Assembly: GCA_963573305.1 (NCBI GenBank)
Contig: OY754331.1
Span: 11,566,868-11,630,867, forward strand
Direction of reading: 5' to 3'
From: Pyrrhosoma nymphula
Lineage: Eukaryota > Arthropoda > Insecta > Odonata > Coenagrionidae
DNA: 64,000 bases
A program made the position numbers and the translations under genes. The notes beneath the pieces were generated by a model. That model worked only from the letters and a program-made list of their open reading frames with translations, did no database searches and was not told where the DNA came from. Shown here piece after piece: positions 35,712 to 47,850 of this stretch. Each line of letters starts with the position of its first letter. Position 1 is the first letter of the stretch.

Positions 35712-35928
35712 ATGCGGTGTCTTCACTGGAGCGATCTTCTGCCACTCTTGGCCATTCTACTCACCTTCGGCCTGGGAGTGCTCTCTGAAGAAAACTCGGT
35801 GCAGATCAGTCCACAAGTCAACACTCCAGCAATCGAGTTCCCCGTGCAGCTGATTGGGTTTCCAGTGATCATCGTCGCGGTGCGACTGTCAAATTTCGTC
35901 AGGAAATTGGCGTACTCCTTGAATCCAA
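35712..35928 (+). CDS. secreted four-cysteine protein, coding exon 1 (signal peptide)
   Basis: The exon encodes residues 1-72 plus one base of codon 73. Residues 1-25 are a strong signal peptide: a short N-terminal part, the hydrophobic core LLPLLAILLTFGLGVL, and likely cleavage near LGVLS-EEN. Residues 43-60 (FPVQLIGFPVIIVAVRLS) are a second hydrophobic stretch, either a buried pro-segment or a membrane segment. The exon ends in CCA-A followed by GTGAGT. Phase 1 fits exon 2 exactly (A + GG gives Arg73). It lies between two copies of one foldback MITE. I do not recognise the family. The start is the only ATG after the acceptor that opens a signal peptide. Confidence 0.8.
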
Positions 35929-36092
35929 GTGAGTACGAACATCAATTAACTCCTTGTATGCAGACGAGTCCAACATTTTAAATCCTGAAAATAAGACGAA
36001 TTCCCCATGACTATTTGCGATTTTTCACTTAATACTCAGTTTAAAGTACGTACGTACAAAATCACTGCACTGAATAAATTTTGCACATCTAA

Positions 36093-36622
36093 GGAGATTC
36101 GGTGGTTTCACTCAACTTAAGATAATTCAATGAAACTTACTGAAAGTATTAAAAATATTTGTTCTAAAGCTACCTGCAAATTTTCAGAATTATTTACCGC
36201 AGGTTTTTTAAGATATTTGATCGAGAATTGGGCATGAAATTACATGTTCTTATGCCTTTTCTTCTGCAAGTTATGCATCCACGTTCAAGTACATTACCCG
36301 TGGTGCCAATTACACACGATCTGCAACGCGCGCGAAGGATTTATTCAAGCGCTCGGAGTAAAAATCTGTTACATATACATTTTTCTATCGATAATATAAA
36401 TTATTATACATTGAACAATTAGAAAAGTTTCTTTCTGATGAATAAAGTCTTGCGTTTCCATAACAACCCGTGTATTTTTATGCCCAATATTCGTTCAAAT
36501 ATCTTAAGAAATGTTCGGTAAATAATTCTGATAAAAAATCAGGTATCTTTAAGACAACCAAATAAATGTTTCCTGCAAGTTTCATCGAATTCTCTTAAGT
36601 TGAGCACAACCACCGAACCTCC
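36093..36622. mobile_element. foldback MITE with TAA duplication, copy 2
   Basis: Homologue of 35089-35600. The ends GGAGATTCGGTGGTT / AACCACCGAACCTCC are flanked by TAA (36090-36092, 36623-36625). Arms of about 200 bases face each other across an AT-rich centre. It lies in intron 1 of the secreted-protein gene, 165 bases after the exon. Confidence 0.75.
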
Positions 36623-36699
36623 TAAATGGTAGTCAGAGTAAGGAAATCAATAAGATATTACGTCAAAATAAGTTCAGGCATTCTTATGTTTATCTTCGG

Positions 36700-37385
36700 T
36701 GGTGTGGCCTAGTTGTTGGAGATTGCACGCAAGTAGAGATGGGTCACTCTGAAAATTACCACGGTAATTTTCGTAAATTACCATGGTAATTTACGAAAAT
36801 TACCATGGTATTTTTCGTAATTTACCGCGCCCCTTGAAAATTACCGTAATTTTCGGTAATTTTCAAGATAATTCACCCATGTTTGAGATAATTTTCATAC
36901 AGATAAATTCCCAAGATGTTCTTTTAAGCTAAGTCCACATTTCTGACGTGTTTAATTATAAATTTAGGAATGTTCAATTCATTTTTGGCATATTTTACTC
37001 AAATTATAACATTATTGAGTAATTATTAGTCGAATATTCTTCTTTAAAATTTTTCATACTTTGACAAAAGAAAGCCAGACTGCGTGTTGCTGCCGTATTT
37101 CTTTTTACAATTTTGAAAATTTTTAATAGATTAATGTTGCATCAGGTATGGCTAAACATTGTATCATCACCCTTTTGCTATTGGCATTCATATTTAACCA
37201 TACATTTTTTGTTTAATGCTTAAAACTGAAAATTAATGGAAAATTACGGTATTTTTTAAAAATTACCGTAATTTACCACGTGTTAATTTACCTCAGATGA
37301 AAATTACGGCAATTTTCCCATATCTACACGCAAGATGGGAGAGTTTAGGCTTCGAATCCATGACATGGATCTACAAAACAGATCC
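36700..37385 (+). repeat. tRNA-derived SINE head split by a hAT MITE
   Basis: GGTGTGGCCTAGTTGTTGG (A-box-like, 36702-36720) and GGCTTCGAATCC (B-box-like, about 37348) are two parts of one tRNA-like head separated by the insertion 36734-37326. Removing the insertion and one copy of the duplication restores normal A-to-B-box spacing. Confidence 0.7.
36734..37326. mobile_element. hAT-like MITE with 8-bp duplication
   Basis: The ends TAGAGATGGG and CCCATATCTA are inverted and flanked by CACGCAAG on both sides (36726-36733, 37327-37334). The 593-bp interior is non-coding. Both subterminal regions are packed with inverted GGTAATTT/AAATTACC motifs, more than ten in the first 150 bases, which would form strong hairpins. 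Class inferred from the 8-bp duplication and TAGA.ATGGG ends. Confidence 0.8.
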
Positions 37386-37739
37386 GTGTTATTTTAAGGG
37401 GAACCAAAACTCAAGGAAATAAACCATAAGGATCCGAAATAAAGAAACTGTCACCCTTCTAACATTAATTTGAATACCACAAACTAACGGAATTTGTAAG
37501 AAAAGAGCTATTGGATTTACTCATTTGAATGAGCATTAGGTTTTTCACAGCTTTCATTGCTAATATTAACTAAGGTGAAATACGATGTCGCCGAAAACGG
37601 CGTAACTCCCTGCAGATTGGGAATTAAAATATCTGCAAATAAGTTTCACTTTCTGGCTTTAGTAAAAGATAGCATTTTTCCTTGTTTTTAAATTTAAAAA
37701 TATTTTTAAAACAACACCTAGTCATGAACTTTTTTCGTA

Positions 37740-38790
37740 GATTTTCGCAGATCATTTCAATTTGGGTAGGTTTCTTTTGGATCTCTTCGATTAAACTGAA
37801 CTTTTTTAGCAACAGTTTCGCCGTGCTATTCTGCCGGCTTCGTCAGGCATTCTAAATCAACAATGAAACATAATTAATCATGCTGTACATAATATTATAA
37901 GGTGACCAAATTTGTTACAATGAAAAGGAGGACAGAAATTATTTTTTTACAATGAAAAGGAGGACGCAAATAAAAAAATACAAATATCGCAAATAAATAA
38001 ACATTTCATTCATTGCAACAATAATACACTACATATAGTATGATAAATCCATAATAAAAACATTTGTGACCGTTTATATTGTGATTATGCTTACATGTTT
38101 TATCTTCTAACAATATATTGGAAATATCTGAACAAAAATTATCTTTCAAATCGAATTTTACGGCAAGAGCTACAGCTAGAGAATCAACATTCAATTTCGA
38201 TTTTTCACTTGCCCAAAAATAATTAGCAATTGACAATAAAAACTCTTTCAACTGCTGCATTAGTTCCAGGGAAACACAAAATAAATTTAACAAGAACAAA
38301 TAAATGTTCACATGAAATATGATTATGTTTGAAATGGCTGAATATTTCCACCCATCTTTGATCAATTTCAACACGTTGATTTTCCCATTCAACCTGTTCA
38401 TTTCAACATGTTGATTGCGTCTCGCCGCACTGTACATACCGAGCCTTGACGAATATCGTCATATCAAAGTACATATACGTCACATCACGTGTAACTTGGC
38501 TTGACGTCGATCAAATACAAAGATTTACAGATTAGTCTTCAAATATCGAAATGCAGGACATGTAGGAGGACACTTTTCGAGGGAGGACAGAACTTACAAA
38601 AGAAGGACTGTCCTCCCTAAAGGAGGACGGATGGTCACCTTATTAATAATAACCGCTTTAATTTGTTTATTTATTTTTGATTGTTGATTTAGAATGCATG
38701 ACAATGCGGGCAGAATTTCACGGCGAAACTGTTGCTAAAAAAGTTTAGTTTAACGGCAGAGATCCAAAAGAAACTTACCAACACCTAGCA
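37740..38790. repeat. inverted Penelope-type termini around another insertion
   Basis: Arms of about 125 bases (37740-37870 and 38670-38790) are inverted copies. The left arm on the minus strand holds CTGACGA, A, stem GCCG/CGGC, GAAAC (37807-37850), a hammerhead-like core. In the right arm (38695-38735) the CTGACGA is mutated. The space between holds the element 37899-38641. Confidence 0.6.
37899..38641. mobile_element. small element with AAGGTGACCA ends
   Basis: The 10-base ends AAGGTGACCA / TGGTCACCTT are inverted, and GGAGGAC motifs are repeated at both subterminal ends. Such ends resemble some hAT-type elements, but no clean duplication is readable (flanks ATTAT and ATTAA). The minus-strand frame 38437-38006 (143 codons) is low-complexity, rich in I, N, L and F, with no motif. 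I do not call it a gene. Confidence 0.45.
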
Positions 38791-39214
38791 ATGGTTTAAA
38801 TTGACTTTAATCGTACGTTAATGAAAGCAAGCAAAAAATAAAAAGGTTTCAATATTCAATTAAATTAAAAAACATTATAAAGAGTATTCTAGCAAGTAAC
38901 TCGACACATTTCATAGAAAAACATATTTAATATCTTCTTGGAGGAATAAGGTTATTTTTTGCGCGAAGCAGAAACTATAGCGCCATTATTATAAGTTTCC
39001 AAATAAAATCTGGCAAAGATTAAATGAAAAACAAGCGTTCACGTGTTATCGCGGTGCGACTAATTTCCATGAAATGCACGCAGAAGGCCGTCACTCAAAA
39101 TAATTTCTTTCGACAGTATAGTCAGTGAATGTATTAGTTACAATTTTTAAGCTGTATTGCTTTACATTATATGTACATGCAAATTCTTGAGGATACCGGG
39201 ACTAGCCACGGTAT

Positions 39215-39482
39215 TTAACTATTACGGAGTCACCCGCAAGTGCACATAAGCTCGAAATTCCGCAGAGGAAAAATCATTCGCCTGGACCGCGACTCGAACC
39301 CGGAATCCCTCGATACCGTGCCGAGTGCTTTAGCCATTTAAGCTACCAAGGTGTTTCCGTCTTCACTCTGTATTTATTCCTCTTCGGTAGCTTAAACGGG
39401 CTAAAGCAATCGGCACGGTATCGAGGGATTCCGGGTTCGAGTTCCAGTGAAGGCGAATGATTTTTCCTCTGCGGAATTTCAC
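39215..39482. repeat. head-to-head SINE family A pair (foldback)
   Basis: Minus copy (to 39347) and plus copy (39386-39482) with a 38-base spacer. Both carry a tRNA-like head (GGTAGCTTAAA..GGCTAAAGCA, then GGGTTCGAGT) and the GCGGAATTTC start of the tail. The minus copy keeps the GCGGGTGACTCCG block also found at 575-660. Arm identity is high, so the pair could form a hairpin of about 95 bp in RNA or DNA. Confidence 0.75.
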
Positions 39483-39484
39483 GC

Positions 39485-40165
39485 TTAATATAAATGCATT
39501 CATCATGCAATATTGCATTTATCAATGGAATACTGAAAACGCGCCACACATCAGAAATTCATTGAATACAGTCCTCCACACAGCACGGAGAAATCATTTC
39601 AAAGATAAACTCAAAAATTTCCTGGTCACCTGTAAGGATAACCTCGGCCTGAAAACAACAGGGGTGTACCGCATACCATGCGAGTGTGGTAGGGCGTATA
39701 TTGGCGAGACAGGAAGGACCATCGAGAAAAGAATCAAAGAGCATGAAAGAAGTATTAGGCTTTTCCAACCGGAAAAGTCTGCATTAGCAGAGCATAGCCT
39801 TGACCATGGACATCGTGTCGATTTCCCAAACTCCACACTACTTTCCCGGGCGTCCAAATATTGGGAAAGAATAACAAAAGAAGCGATATTGATACAGATG
39901 GAGCAAAATCACACCAACAGAGACAACGGCTTCAACTTAAGTAGGACTTGGCACCCAGTAATTGACGAAAATCAAAGAACTCGTAACGGCTCCCACAACA
40001 ATGGGGTATCTGCGGCTATATATATAACCGTCAGCATCTTCGCTCGACTCATTATCCTGATGACGATGGCTGAGTCAACCATCGAAACGTTGATCCATTT
40101 AAATAATCTTACCCGGTGTGTGAAACCCGAGAAACCTTCACTTATTTCAAATACCATCTAATTTT
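39485..40165 (+). pseudogene. Penelope-like element 3' coding region with GIY-YIG nuclease
   Basis: The open frame from about 39541 encodes the end of a Penelope-like polyprotein. An NHFKDKLKNFLVTCKD linker precedes the GIY-YIG core GVYRIPCECGRAYIGETGRT with a following RIKEHERSIR (catalytic-type tyrosines, Arg and Glu-rich helix present), a CxC pair in the loop typical of Penelope nucleases, then KSALAEHSLDHGH and RTWHPVI. The nuclease domain looks intact, but reverse transcriptase is absent, so the copy is 5'-truncated. The frame's first 25 or so codons are SINE sequence and not part of the protein. The 3' end contains the hammerhead-like motif at 40055-40098. It lies in intron 1 of the secreted-protein gene. 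Confidence 0.85.
40055..40098 (+). ncRNA. hammerhead-like motif downstream of GIY-YIG
   Basis: TTATC, CTGATGA, C, stem GATGG/CCATC with loop CTGAGTCAA, GAAACGTT, GATCC. ATC and GAT can pair as stem I around the GTT triplet. This copy ties the motif directly to a Penelope coding region. Confidence 0.6.
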
Positions 40166-41090
40166 GGCAGAGATAGAGTAATCTACGCATGCTCAAAACC
40201 GGTAAATAGAGAGATTGCATTTCACAAGCCAATGACCTCTAATGGGGCCACATAAATGTTTTAGCTTAGCTTTCTTGTCACTCTACTCAGGAAGCTGGGA
40301 CTCGTTATGCCAAAGGGGCAATTCAACTTTATGCACGATAATACTTATCCGGCCTGATGAGGTAGTATGCTCACCCGGTGGCGTGGTAGTAGTAGATAGG
40401 CGGACGCCGCCGTTATCGATCGGAGTAACTCAGCCGTGCGGGGACACTTTTAAACAAGTCACATTTAAATAAACACAAATTTCATTGGATAAGAACAATC
40501 TGCACTGATGAAGAAAGCCGACATAACCAGCCGCCCGGGACGCTAATTAGAAGAGCGCATAATGAACCACCAAACATGAATTTAAGGTAATTAATATATT
40601 GCCGAGTAATTACCTCAGCTGAACTTTGAACAAACGCTTTCTGATTTGGTCTAAATGGAATGAAAATAAGCGAAAAGTAATAGTCTAAGAACAAAAAGGT
40701 TTACAATGGCTTGCCACGTCATATCGCCATCGTAAATTAATTATCAATCACTCAAAATTTCATCGATGCTGAGAGCCTTCTGGTTTGAACAAATGGGACA
40801 ACCCTAACTTTCTAAATTTCTTAAAGTACGCAATATATGATGCATGCATCATTTTGCGTATAATAATCTTCCACATCAAATTTAAAAAAATGGATAATTA
40901 TAGACGGGCAGGACGATGAGTGAAAAAAACAGCTCCGATGTTGAAATTCGGAGTTTTTTTGGACATAATTCACAGAAATAACACACGGGGTGAAAGAAAT
41001 GGTTCTTTGCCAATTAGCCAAAGACATAAAGACGAAAAATATTGTAATATTGGATAGGTAATTCAAAAAAAAGTAATATTGGAGCGAATA

Positions 41091-43077
41091 GCGAAGATAT
41101 GGCATCTTAAACGGTACCTTCACATGAGCACATTTTTCGACGGCTCTCTTCCATGCATGTAACTGATATTGATTTACCGATAAAGACAATTACCTACACC
41201 AATCTAAGCTTGAGTACTTATTTTTAAACGTAGTGAAAAGAATAACCAACCAATGAAACCCAAATTTAGGTGTTTTTATGAACCAAATGATGTAAACAAT
41301 CAAGCGGCAACAAAGATCTCAAGTGGAGATTATCTCCATGGATTAATTGTCGATCACTGGCGCTGAGATTCATTGTTTATGAAGCTATTTACACTTATAA
41401 GATCTTCTAAGGATATTTAATTAAATGCTTGTCTTAACATAGGTAAACTATCGATGTGATATGATATTAAGACAATAGGCATTACATCAGAATCAATTAG
41501 AATTTTTTAAGAATATAAAATTTAAATTAGTATCATATACCTTACATTTGGTTGGGGAATAAGGGTTTAGAGAAAAAGAAAAAATGTCAGAGAGACACCT
41601 CTTGTACATTTGTAATAAAGTTACAACAAAGTTACTCCAACAACATCGATGTAATTTTTTATTTGATAGTCTGCCCCTTGCGTTGCTCATCTAGGTTATT
41701 GCGGTTTTCTTTAATGGGATTAGTGCGTTCAGTATGCAAAGTAGATATGCATACCATTTTTAAACTTTACTGTTGTACCCAAGGCCTTTAATTCAACGGT
41801 AGGAATAAAAATCTAGTTTTTAAGTCGGCATAACTCGTAGACTAGTTATAAACATAACTAAGACCAGGTAACCCTTCATTTTGTTAGTTGACTACGAGGA
41901 AACGACGAATTTCTCTTTGTCCGTAGGTACATCTGCTGTCTCGTACCTAATGGCACATTCCCTTTCAGTAAAGTCAAACTGTTTTTAAAAAAATGGAAAG
42001 TACAACTCTTTTGTTAGACATCATCATAAAATAATTGTACAGAGTACCTGCAACCTGAGTATTCCAAATAAAACGTTTGTTTAGAACCACTGTTAAAAGC
42101 TGCTTTCGATAGTGCCACGGGGGTTTTTATATTGACCAAAATAAGAATACAATATGTATTCCCACCATCTCTTTGAAACCAGGCTCCGTCGGTAAATGAG
42201 ATGTATCTGCAAAAACGGCGATTTCCATACGACCATTCACGAGGCGATTCAGCTGTCTGGCAAGATGTCTCCATGGAGGAAGTTGGAATCGCTGCATATG
42301 AAATGGATGTATGCCTTCATTAAGCAATATTCTTTATACTTTTGTCGGGGAATCCTTAGCAACATGCTTATTCTTCTTGAAATTGCTATAGGACTTCGCT
42401 ATGACTACGGCGATTTCCCATTTCTCACTATGCTCTAGCGGACCAAATGCTCGTGAGACATGCGAGCGCAGGGAAATGAGCCTGTATCACTATGGTGTTC
42501 AAAACCTAAAAAAACACTTGTCTACTCGGGACTTTTCGCGTCGAAAACGATAGTAGGTACTTGGTGACAGCTTTTCAAACGAAAAGAAGTGAAGGGTATC
42601 TTCATATTCAGTACTAGTAAAATCATGAGTCATTGTGACGGTCTCGCCGAAACGTACCGAAATACCATGAACCTGTTCAAACTTGCCCCCATTTTCACTC
42701 TCATTTCATTAACAACATATCCAAAAATTAATGATGCAATTGAGTTAGTATCCTTAGAAGATCTTATAAGTGTAAATAGCTTCATAAACAATGAATCTCA
42801 GCGCCAGTGATCGACAATTAATCCATGGAGATAATCTCCACTTGAGATCTTTGTTACTGCTTGTTTGTTTACTTCCTTTGGGTTCAGAACAACACCTAAC
42901 TTTGGGTTTCATTGGTTGGTTATTCTTTTCACAATGTTTAAAAATAAGTACTCAAGCTTAGATTGGTGAAGGTATCGTCTGTCTTTATCGGTAAATCAAT
43001 ATCAGTTCCATGCATGGAAGAGAGCCGTCAAAAAATGTGCTCATGTAACGGTACCGTTTAAGATGCCATATCTTCGC
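41091..43077. mobile_element. 2-kb element with 325-bp terminal inverted repeats
   Basis: The arms 41091-41415 and 42749-43077 are inverted copies beginning GCGAAGATATGGCATC, with TA next to both ends (41089-41090, 43078-43079). The right arm has about 30 extra or changed bases. Internal frames on the minus strand (42014-42327) include FADTSHLPTEPGF-type text in overlapping frames, which looks like decayed coding sequence, but I cannot assign it to a transposase family. A TA duplication would fit Tc1/mariner-type integration. Confidence 0.65.
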
Positions 43078-43499
43078 TAAAAATTAAGATATGAGAATAA
43101 TTTTACCAGTTATGGAAATAAAATTAAATTTTCCATTTTTTATAACTCTATTAATCTTTTCGTATATTTCAAAATAAAAAAGTTATTCTAAAAAATAATT
43201 TTTTGAAGAAGCAAAATGTTGACAATTTCAGTTACCATTTTATAAAATGTAAGCAATATGCATAACTTTTGGCAGAAAAAGAAATATACAAACATTAAGT
43301 ACAATTTAGACCAGTTTTTCTTTGTAAGTATTGCTGGATGTCACTGATTTTGGGGGTTTTCATGGTAACTGCAGAATGCTTGTGACAAAATGTTTGCGTA
43401 TCCATAGCTTGGTAACTTAGGAGTTGCGACCCCATGTTCATAGGACAAAAAATGCTTAAAATCACGTTTCAAACGTCCTCCAGAAGTATTGCGCTTTCC

Positions 43500-43960
43500 T
43501 CCTGAAACACCCTGTGTACACATTTTTTTTTAACTTTTGCCGACGTTTCGGATGCTTATTCATCCATCTTCAGGGCTATAAACAAATGATGCATGATGTT
43601 GCAAATGATGCATATTTGAGTTCTTTTTTATTACATAATTGTAAATTTACAGTCATTAAATATAAAAATACATAGACATAGACATTCAAGATAGTTACCT
43701 TTAAATTTTGGTGCTGTTTTTATTTACAATTTCAATTTGGTTGCTTGGATCCATTTCTTTGTTGAAAAGTTATACGTCATTTATTAAATTATGAGAAATT
43801 TTGCTTAGATAAGTAATGTCTGTTCTTTTATTGCACCTTTTTTTATTTCTGGATATATGGTACATTTCTTTGAATAATCTTTTTGATAATTTTGGTTCTG
43901 AGGTTGTGAATACATGAATTTGGTTCGTATATAAAAAGAGGTCAAGAATAAATTCCATTT
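43500..43960 (-). mobile_element. Penelope-like terminus with hammerhead-like motif
   Basis: Minus-strand core at 43536-43578: AGCC, CTGAAGA, T, stem GGATG/CATCC with loop AATAAG, GAAACGTC, GGC. AGCC and GGC can form stem I, and ACGT gives a self-complementary stem III. It is the best match to a functional hammerhead of this family in the window. The flank 43709-43960 is the A block of the repeat field described next. Confidence 0.6.
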
Positions 43961-45733
43961 GAAAAATGATAAATGCTATTGTTTATGATAAGTGACTTGT
44001 TATTTTAACAATACCTCGAGATTCGTTGCCATCAGTTTTCGAGAGTACATATTGAAGATATTGCTTTAAAAACAACTAAATCGCCAGGATTAATACAAAT
44101 TTACATATAGAGATTCTAAATTAACCGATTAAATGTAAAACGAAGCAATTAGGATGAGAGAAAGTTACCGTCGTGCATGATACACGCCATATAAACGAAG
44201 GTAGTCATGTAACTTCCACAAAAAAAAGAGATATCGCAAATTCACAGAGCTCGCATATTCAAACATGCAATAAATTAGCACGTCTAAGACTGAACTCCAG
44301 CGAAAAAAAACCATAATGGATTCCTACCCACGTGGTTCCATTCAGGTGAAAGCGACGCCTACACGCCACACACTTTCCCGCCCTGATAAGCAATTGGCAC
44401 GATACACTCGGCCCGCGATTGCGAAGTGGATGAAGCTTGAGAGGAGACTCGGCCAAAGCATTTCACAAACGCAGCAAAAGTCATCATGGGTCACATTTAG
44501 AAAAATCAAAAGCCTTCCCTCGCGAAAACGGAGGCTATAGGGCCAGCCAATGCGGTGGGACAACAGTTTGTGCAATGTAAAATGTAAAATAAAATATAAA
44601 CTATTAAAACTGAGACTTATAAGGAATTTAATACGTACAAATCACAAAGCGTCGAACGATTATGCCAAGGGGTGAACACAAACATTTCCTATATTCACCT
44701 TCCGCGGTGATGCAACATTTTAGGCATGTAAATCTCGAGTTGATATACCATTTAAGCATCATCATGCATCACGACCATTAAATACATTGTTTCACCACAA
44801 GCGGACAATTAATACTCCTAATTACATTTCGCTAACAACGCCATAGAACGACTGATAATAATTAGAGATTAGAGTCCATTTTTGCTAGAAAAAAAAACAA
44901 ATAAAAAAAACCAGAGTCCTACGCCCGTTTTGACTCTATCCTGGAGTTCAATTTTTTTAAAATGCCATCAATTATGCGGCGAGTAATATTTCACCAAGTT
45001 AGATGTCCAAACATGTCCTGATAGACACGTACGAGGGCGTTGAATTTTTATCGGCGACAATAGATTAAAAATATTCCCGAATATAAACTATTTCAACTTT
45101 TTAAACATGTGAGCAAACATAATAATGAATCATGAACACATCAAGTTTTGAGGAAAGCGTCGGCAGATTGTGTTTAGCCGTTCTATTTTTCGAGTTTCAA
45201 GTCTCTCTCAACGAGTATCCGACGCAGTGAATATGGCGATGTTCAAGTCACGGTGTTTATTTTTGAAATGATGCGAGAGTTCCTCCAAAAGAAAGTTACT
45301 GCTAAGGAAATTCGACATCCCTGTGACCTCCGAAATCCGTTAGCCAGAGTGAGAACGAAAACTATCACTCCCGATACATCAGTTCAGCGTAGTAGCAATG
45401 GCCCCCCAAACACTGACCCTTCTCAATCAGATTCATTTCAAATGGTATTTATTCTCCACCTCTTATTTTTATATATATGATGCAAAGGTCATGAGTTTGG
45501 GTCAAATAATTTTTTTTTTTTTAACTTTTGCCGACGTTTCGGATTTTTATTTATCCATATTCAGGGATTTTAGAAGATGGATTAGAAATTTAAATTTTCA
45601 GGGAAGCCAAGATTTTAGACTCAGAACCAAATTTATCAAAAAGATTATTCAAAGAAATGTACCATATATCCAGAAATAAAAAAAGTTGCAATAATAGAAT
45701 AGACATTACTTATCTAAGAAAATTTATCATAAT

Positions 45734-45865
45734 GGACTGGTTAAATTGTGACGTCAAATAACTTTCCAAACAACATTTTCCTATATATTTGGCACTGATT
45801 TTGCATTTATTTGGAAAATAATACCTTGGTAACCAATTGTTCGTGACGTCATGCTTTACCAGTCC
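45734..45865. mobile_element. 132-bp MITE inserted in the inverted A block
   Basis: Ends GGACTGGTTAAATTGTGACGTCA and its inverted counterpart, each next to AT. The three other A copies (near 43782, 47860 and 48505) lack these bases and give the empty site CATAATTTAAT, which proves the insertion and suggests a 2-bp AT duplication. Confidence 0.75.
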
Positions 45866-46119
45866 ATTTAATAAATGACACACAACTTTTCAACAAAGAA
45901 ATGGATCCAAGCAACCAAATTAAAATTGTAAATAAATAAAAACAGCACCAAACTTAAAAGGTAACAATCTTGAATGTCTATGTCTATGTATTTTTATATT
46001 TAATGTCTGTAAATTTACAATTATGCAACCAAAACAGAACTGTCAATCATTTAACATCATACATCATTGTTTATAGCCCAGAATATGGATGAATAAACAT
46101 CCGAAACGTCGGCAAAAGT

Positions 46120-47850
46120 TAAAAAAAATATTATTTGACCTAAACTCATGACATTTACACCATATAATCACATTTATGGATTTGTCGCAGTTGCCAGAAT
46201 TTGCCGATGTACGTTAAGTGGCTTGAAATGGATGCAAGAAGTAGCTTCAACCAAGAGGGAATATGTCACCGAATCATTACCAATCATAATATATTTTCAC
46301 TTGCTATGCAGTTATCACTACCACATATAGGAGATTGATGGGCTTCAAGCTCAAGGTGGGACTTCGGCAGATTTATTGCATGGTTATGACAAATTGCATC
46401 CCTTAAAACACACCAAAATCAATGATATGGGAGATAAAATAGCTCAAAAACAATCGTAGGTCAGAGGGAGCAATCACAAACTCAATTCTCGTGCTAAAAA
46501 GAGAAAACGAAACCTTGAGTAGAATAATTACGGACACTTCCTTGCGGATTTCAACGGGAGGAGGGAACCAATATGAAACATCGAAAGTCACTCAGAAATT
46601 CTACGTTGAATCATTTCTCATCATAAGAGTTTCCATTCGCAACCACTGGATTTTTTTTACAATTACTTTGGACGTCAATGACCACACATAACCTTACCCA
46701 GGTTTAACGCTCATGCTAAATAGGTTCTTACGGAAAAAAATAGCTCCCTCTAATAATTTACATCCACGAATTTACACAAAATCAACAATGTCGCCAAGGA
46801 TATCCACAATATGTTCACTTCGTCAAACGAAATAAAATTACACAGAGAGATCTCTAGTGAAAGGATCTGGATTCGCCAACTGGAGCACTCAAAAAGATAT
46901 ATATATAAAGCAGCCACGGACGATTTATTCGACAGGTGTCTCCCCGTCGGTCGATCGGGAGACATCACGGTGGGAAATTTCTGCTGGGAAGAATTTCTAC
47001 GAAATACAATAAATCGATTCCTATATTGAGAAAATATTCTCTAGTCGGAAGAGCCGAACGAAAAGTGTTCCACGTAGACACTTAAAATTCAACCACAAAA
47101 CGAAAATACAATTTAGATTTGAACATTTGTATTTTGGATTTGAACGCCAAAATAGAAAAAAAATGTGTACGAGTCAACTTTTTGACGTCGTAAACTCACA
47201 TTTTTGGTGCCATTTTCTGCAGCCAGAGAATTATTAAAGGCATTCAACAACTGACATCAAATACGAACAATTATGAGGGGAGAACTAATTTATGATGATA
47301 CATATTTATGTCAACCATACATGCACTTACCTTATAACACAAATATCCAGAGGATAAGGTAATTGCGACACTCAGCGAGCAGTAATACATTTCTCACATT
47401 CATGTATTTAAAAACCCTGTAACTACTACTACAAATCATTATTATTATTAAGAAAAACGCATTTTTAAGGTTACTCTAGCGCTAGTGAAAGCAGCCAAGT
47501 CGCGGCTCATTAACACCAGTTTTTACGCCGAATGCTCGTGATTCGGAAGATCACAGCCATAGCTGGAATGATTGAAAAAAAGTTTCAAGAGAGAAATTTC
47601 ACTGCCAAAGCAATCATCTACATCCTGCGAAGAGAGTCCGGCTCTCTCAGCTGTTTCCGTAGGGCTGAGGTAACAGAGCCGAGCAAAGAATTCAAACCAT
47701 CGCACAAGCAAGCACTCGTTCATATAATATTATGTTCTGTGAAAGGATGAAGAGAAAAAAGACCAACAATTCTTGAAATGATTTTTTATGCTAAAAATTC
47801 CAGTTGGGGCGTTGATATTGACATCGAACACGAGGACTCTTGATCCGCGC
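46120..47850. other. no assignable gene
   Basis: Overlapping frames around 46400-46700 and 47520-47750 are open on both strands but carry no motif. Confidence 0.4.

Noticed and set aside
38006..38437. 143-codon minus-strand frame
   Set aside because: AT-driven I/N/L/F-rich text inside a small transposon; no domain, no splice or promoter context.
39457..39540. N-terminal 28 codons of the GIY-YIG frame
   Set aside because: This part is the SINE tail and spacer; the Penelope protein begins later and is 5'-truncated.
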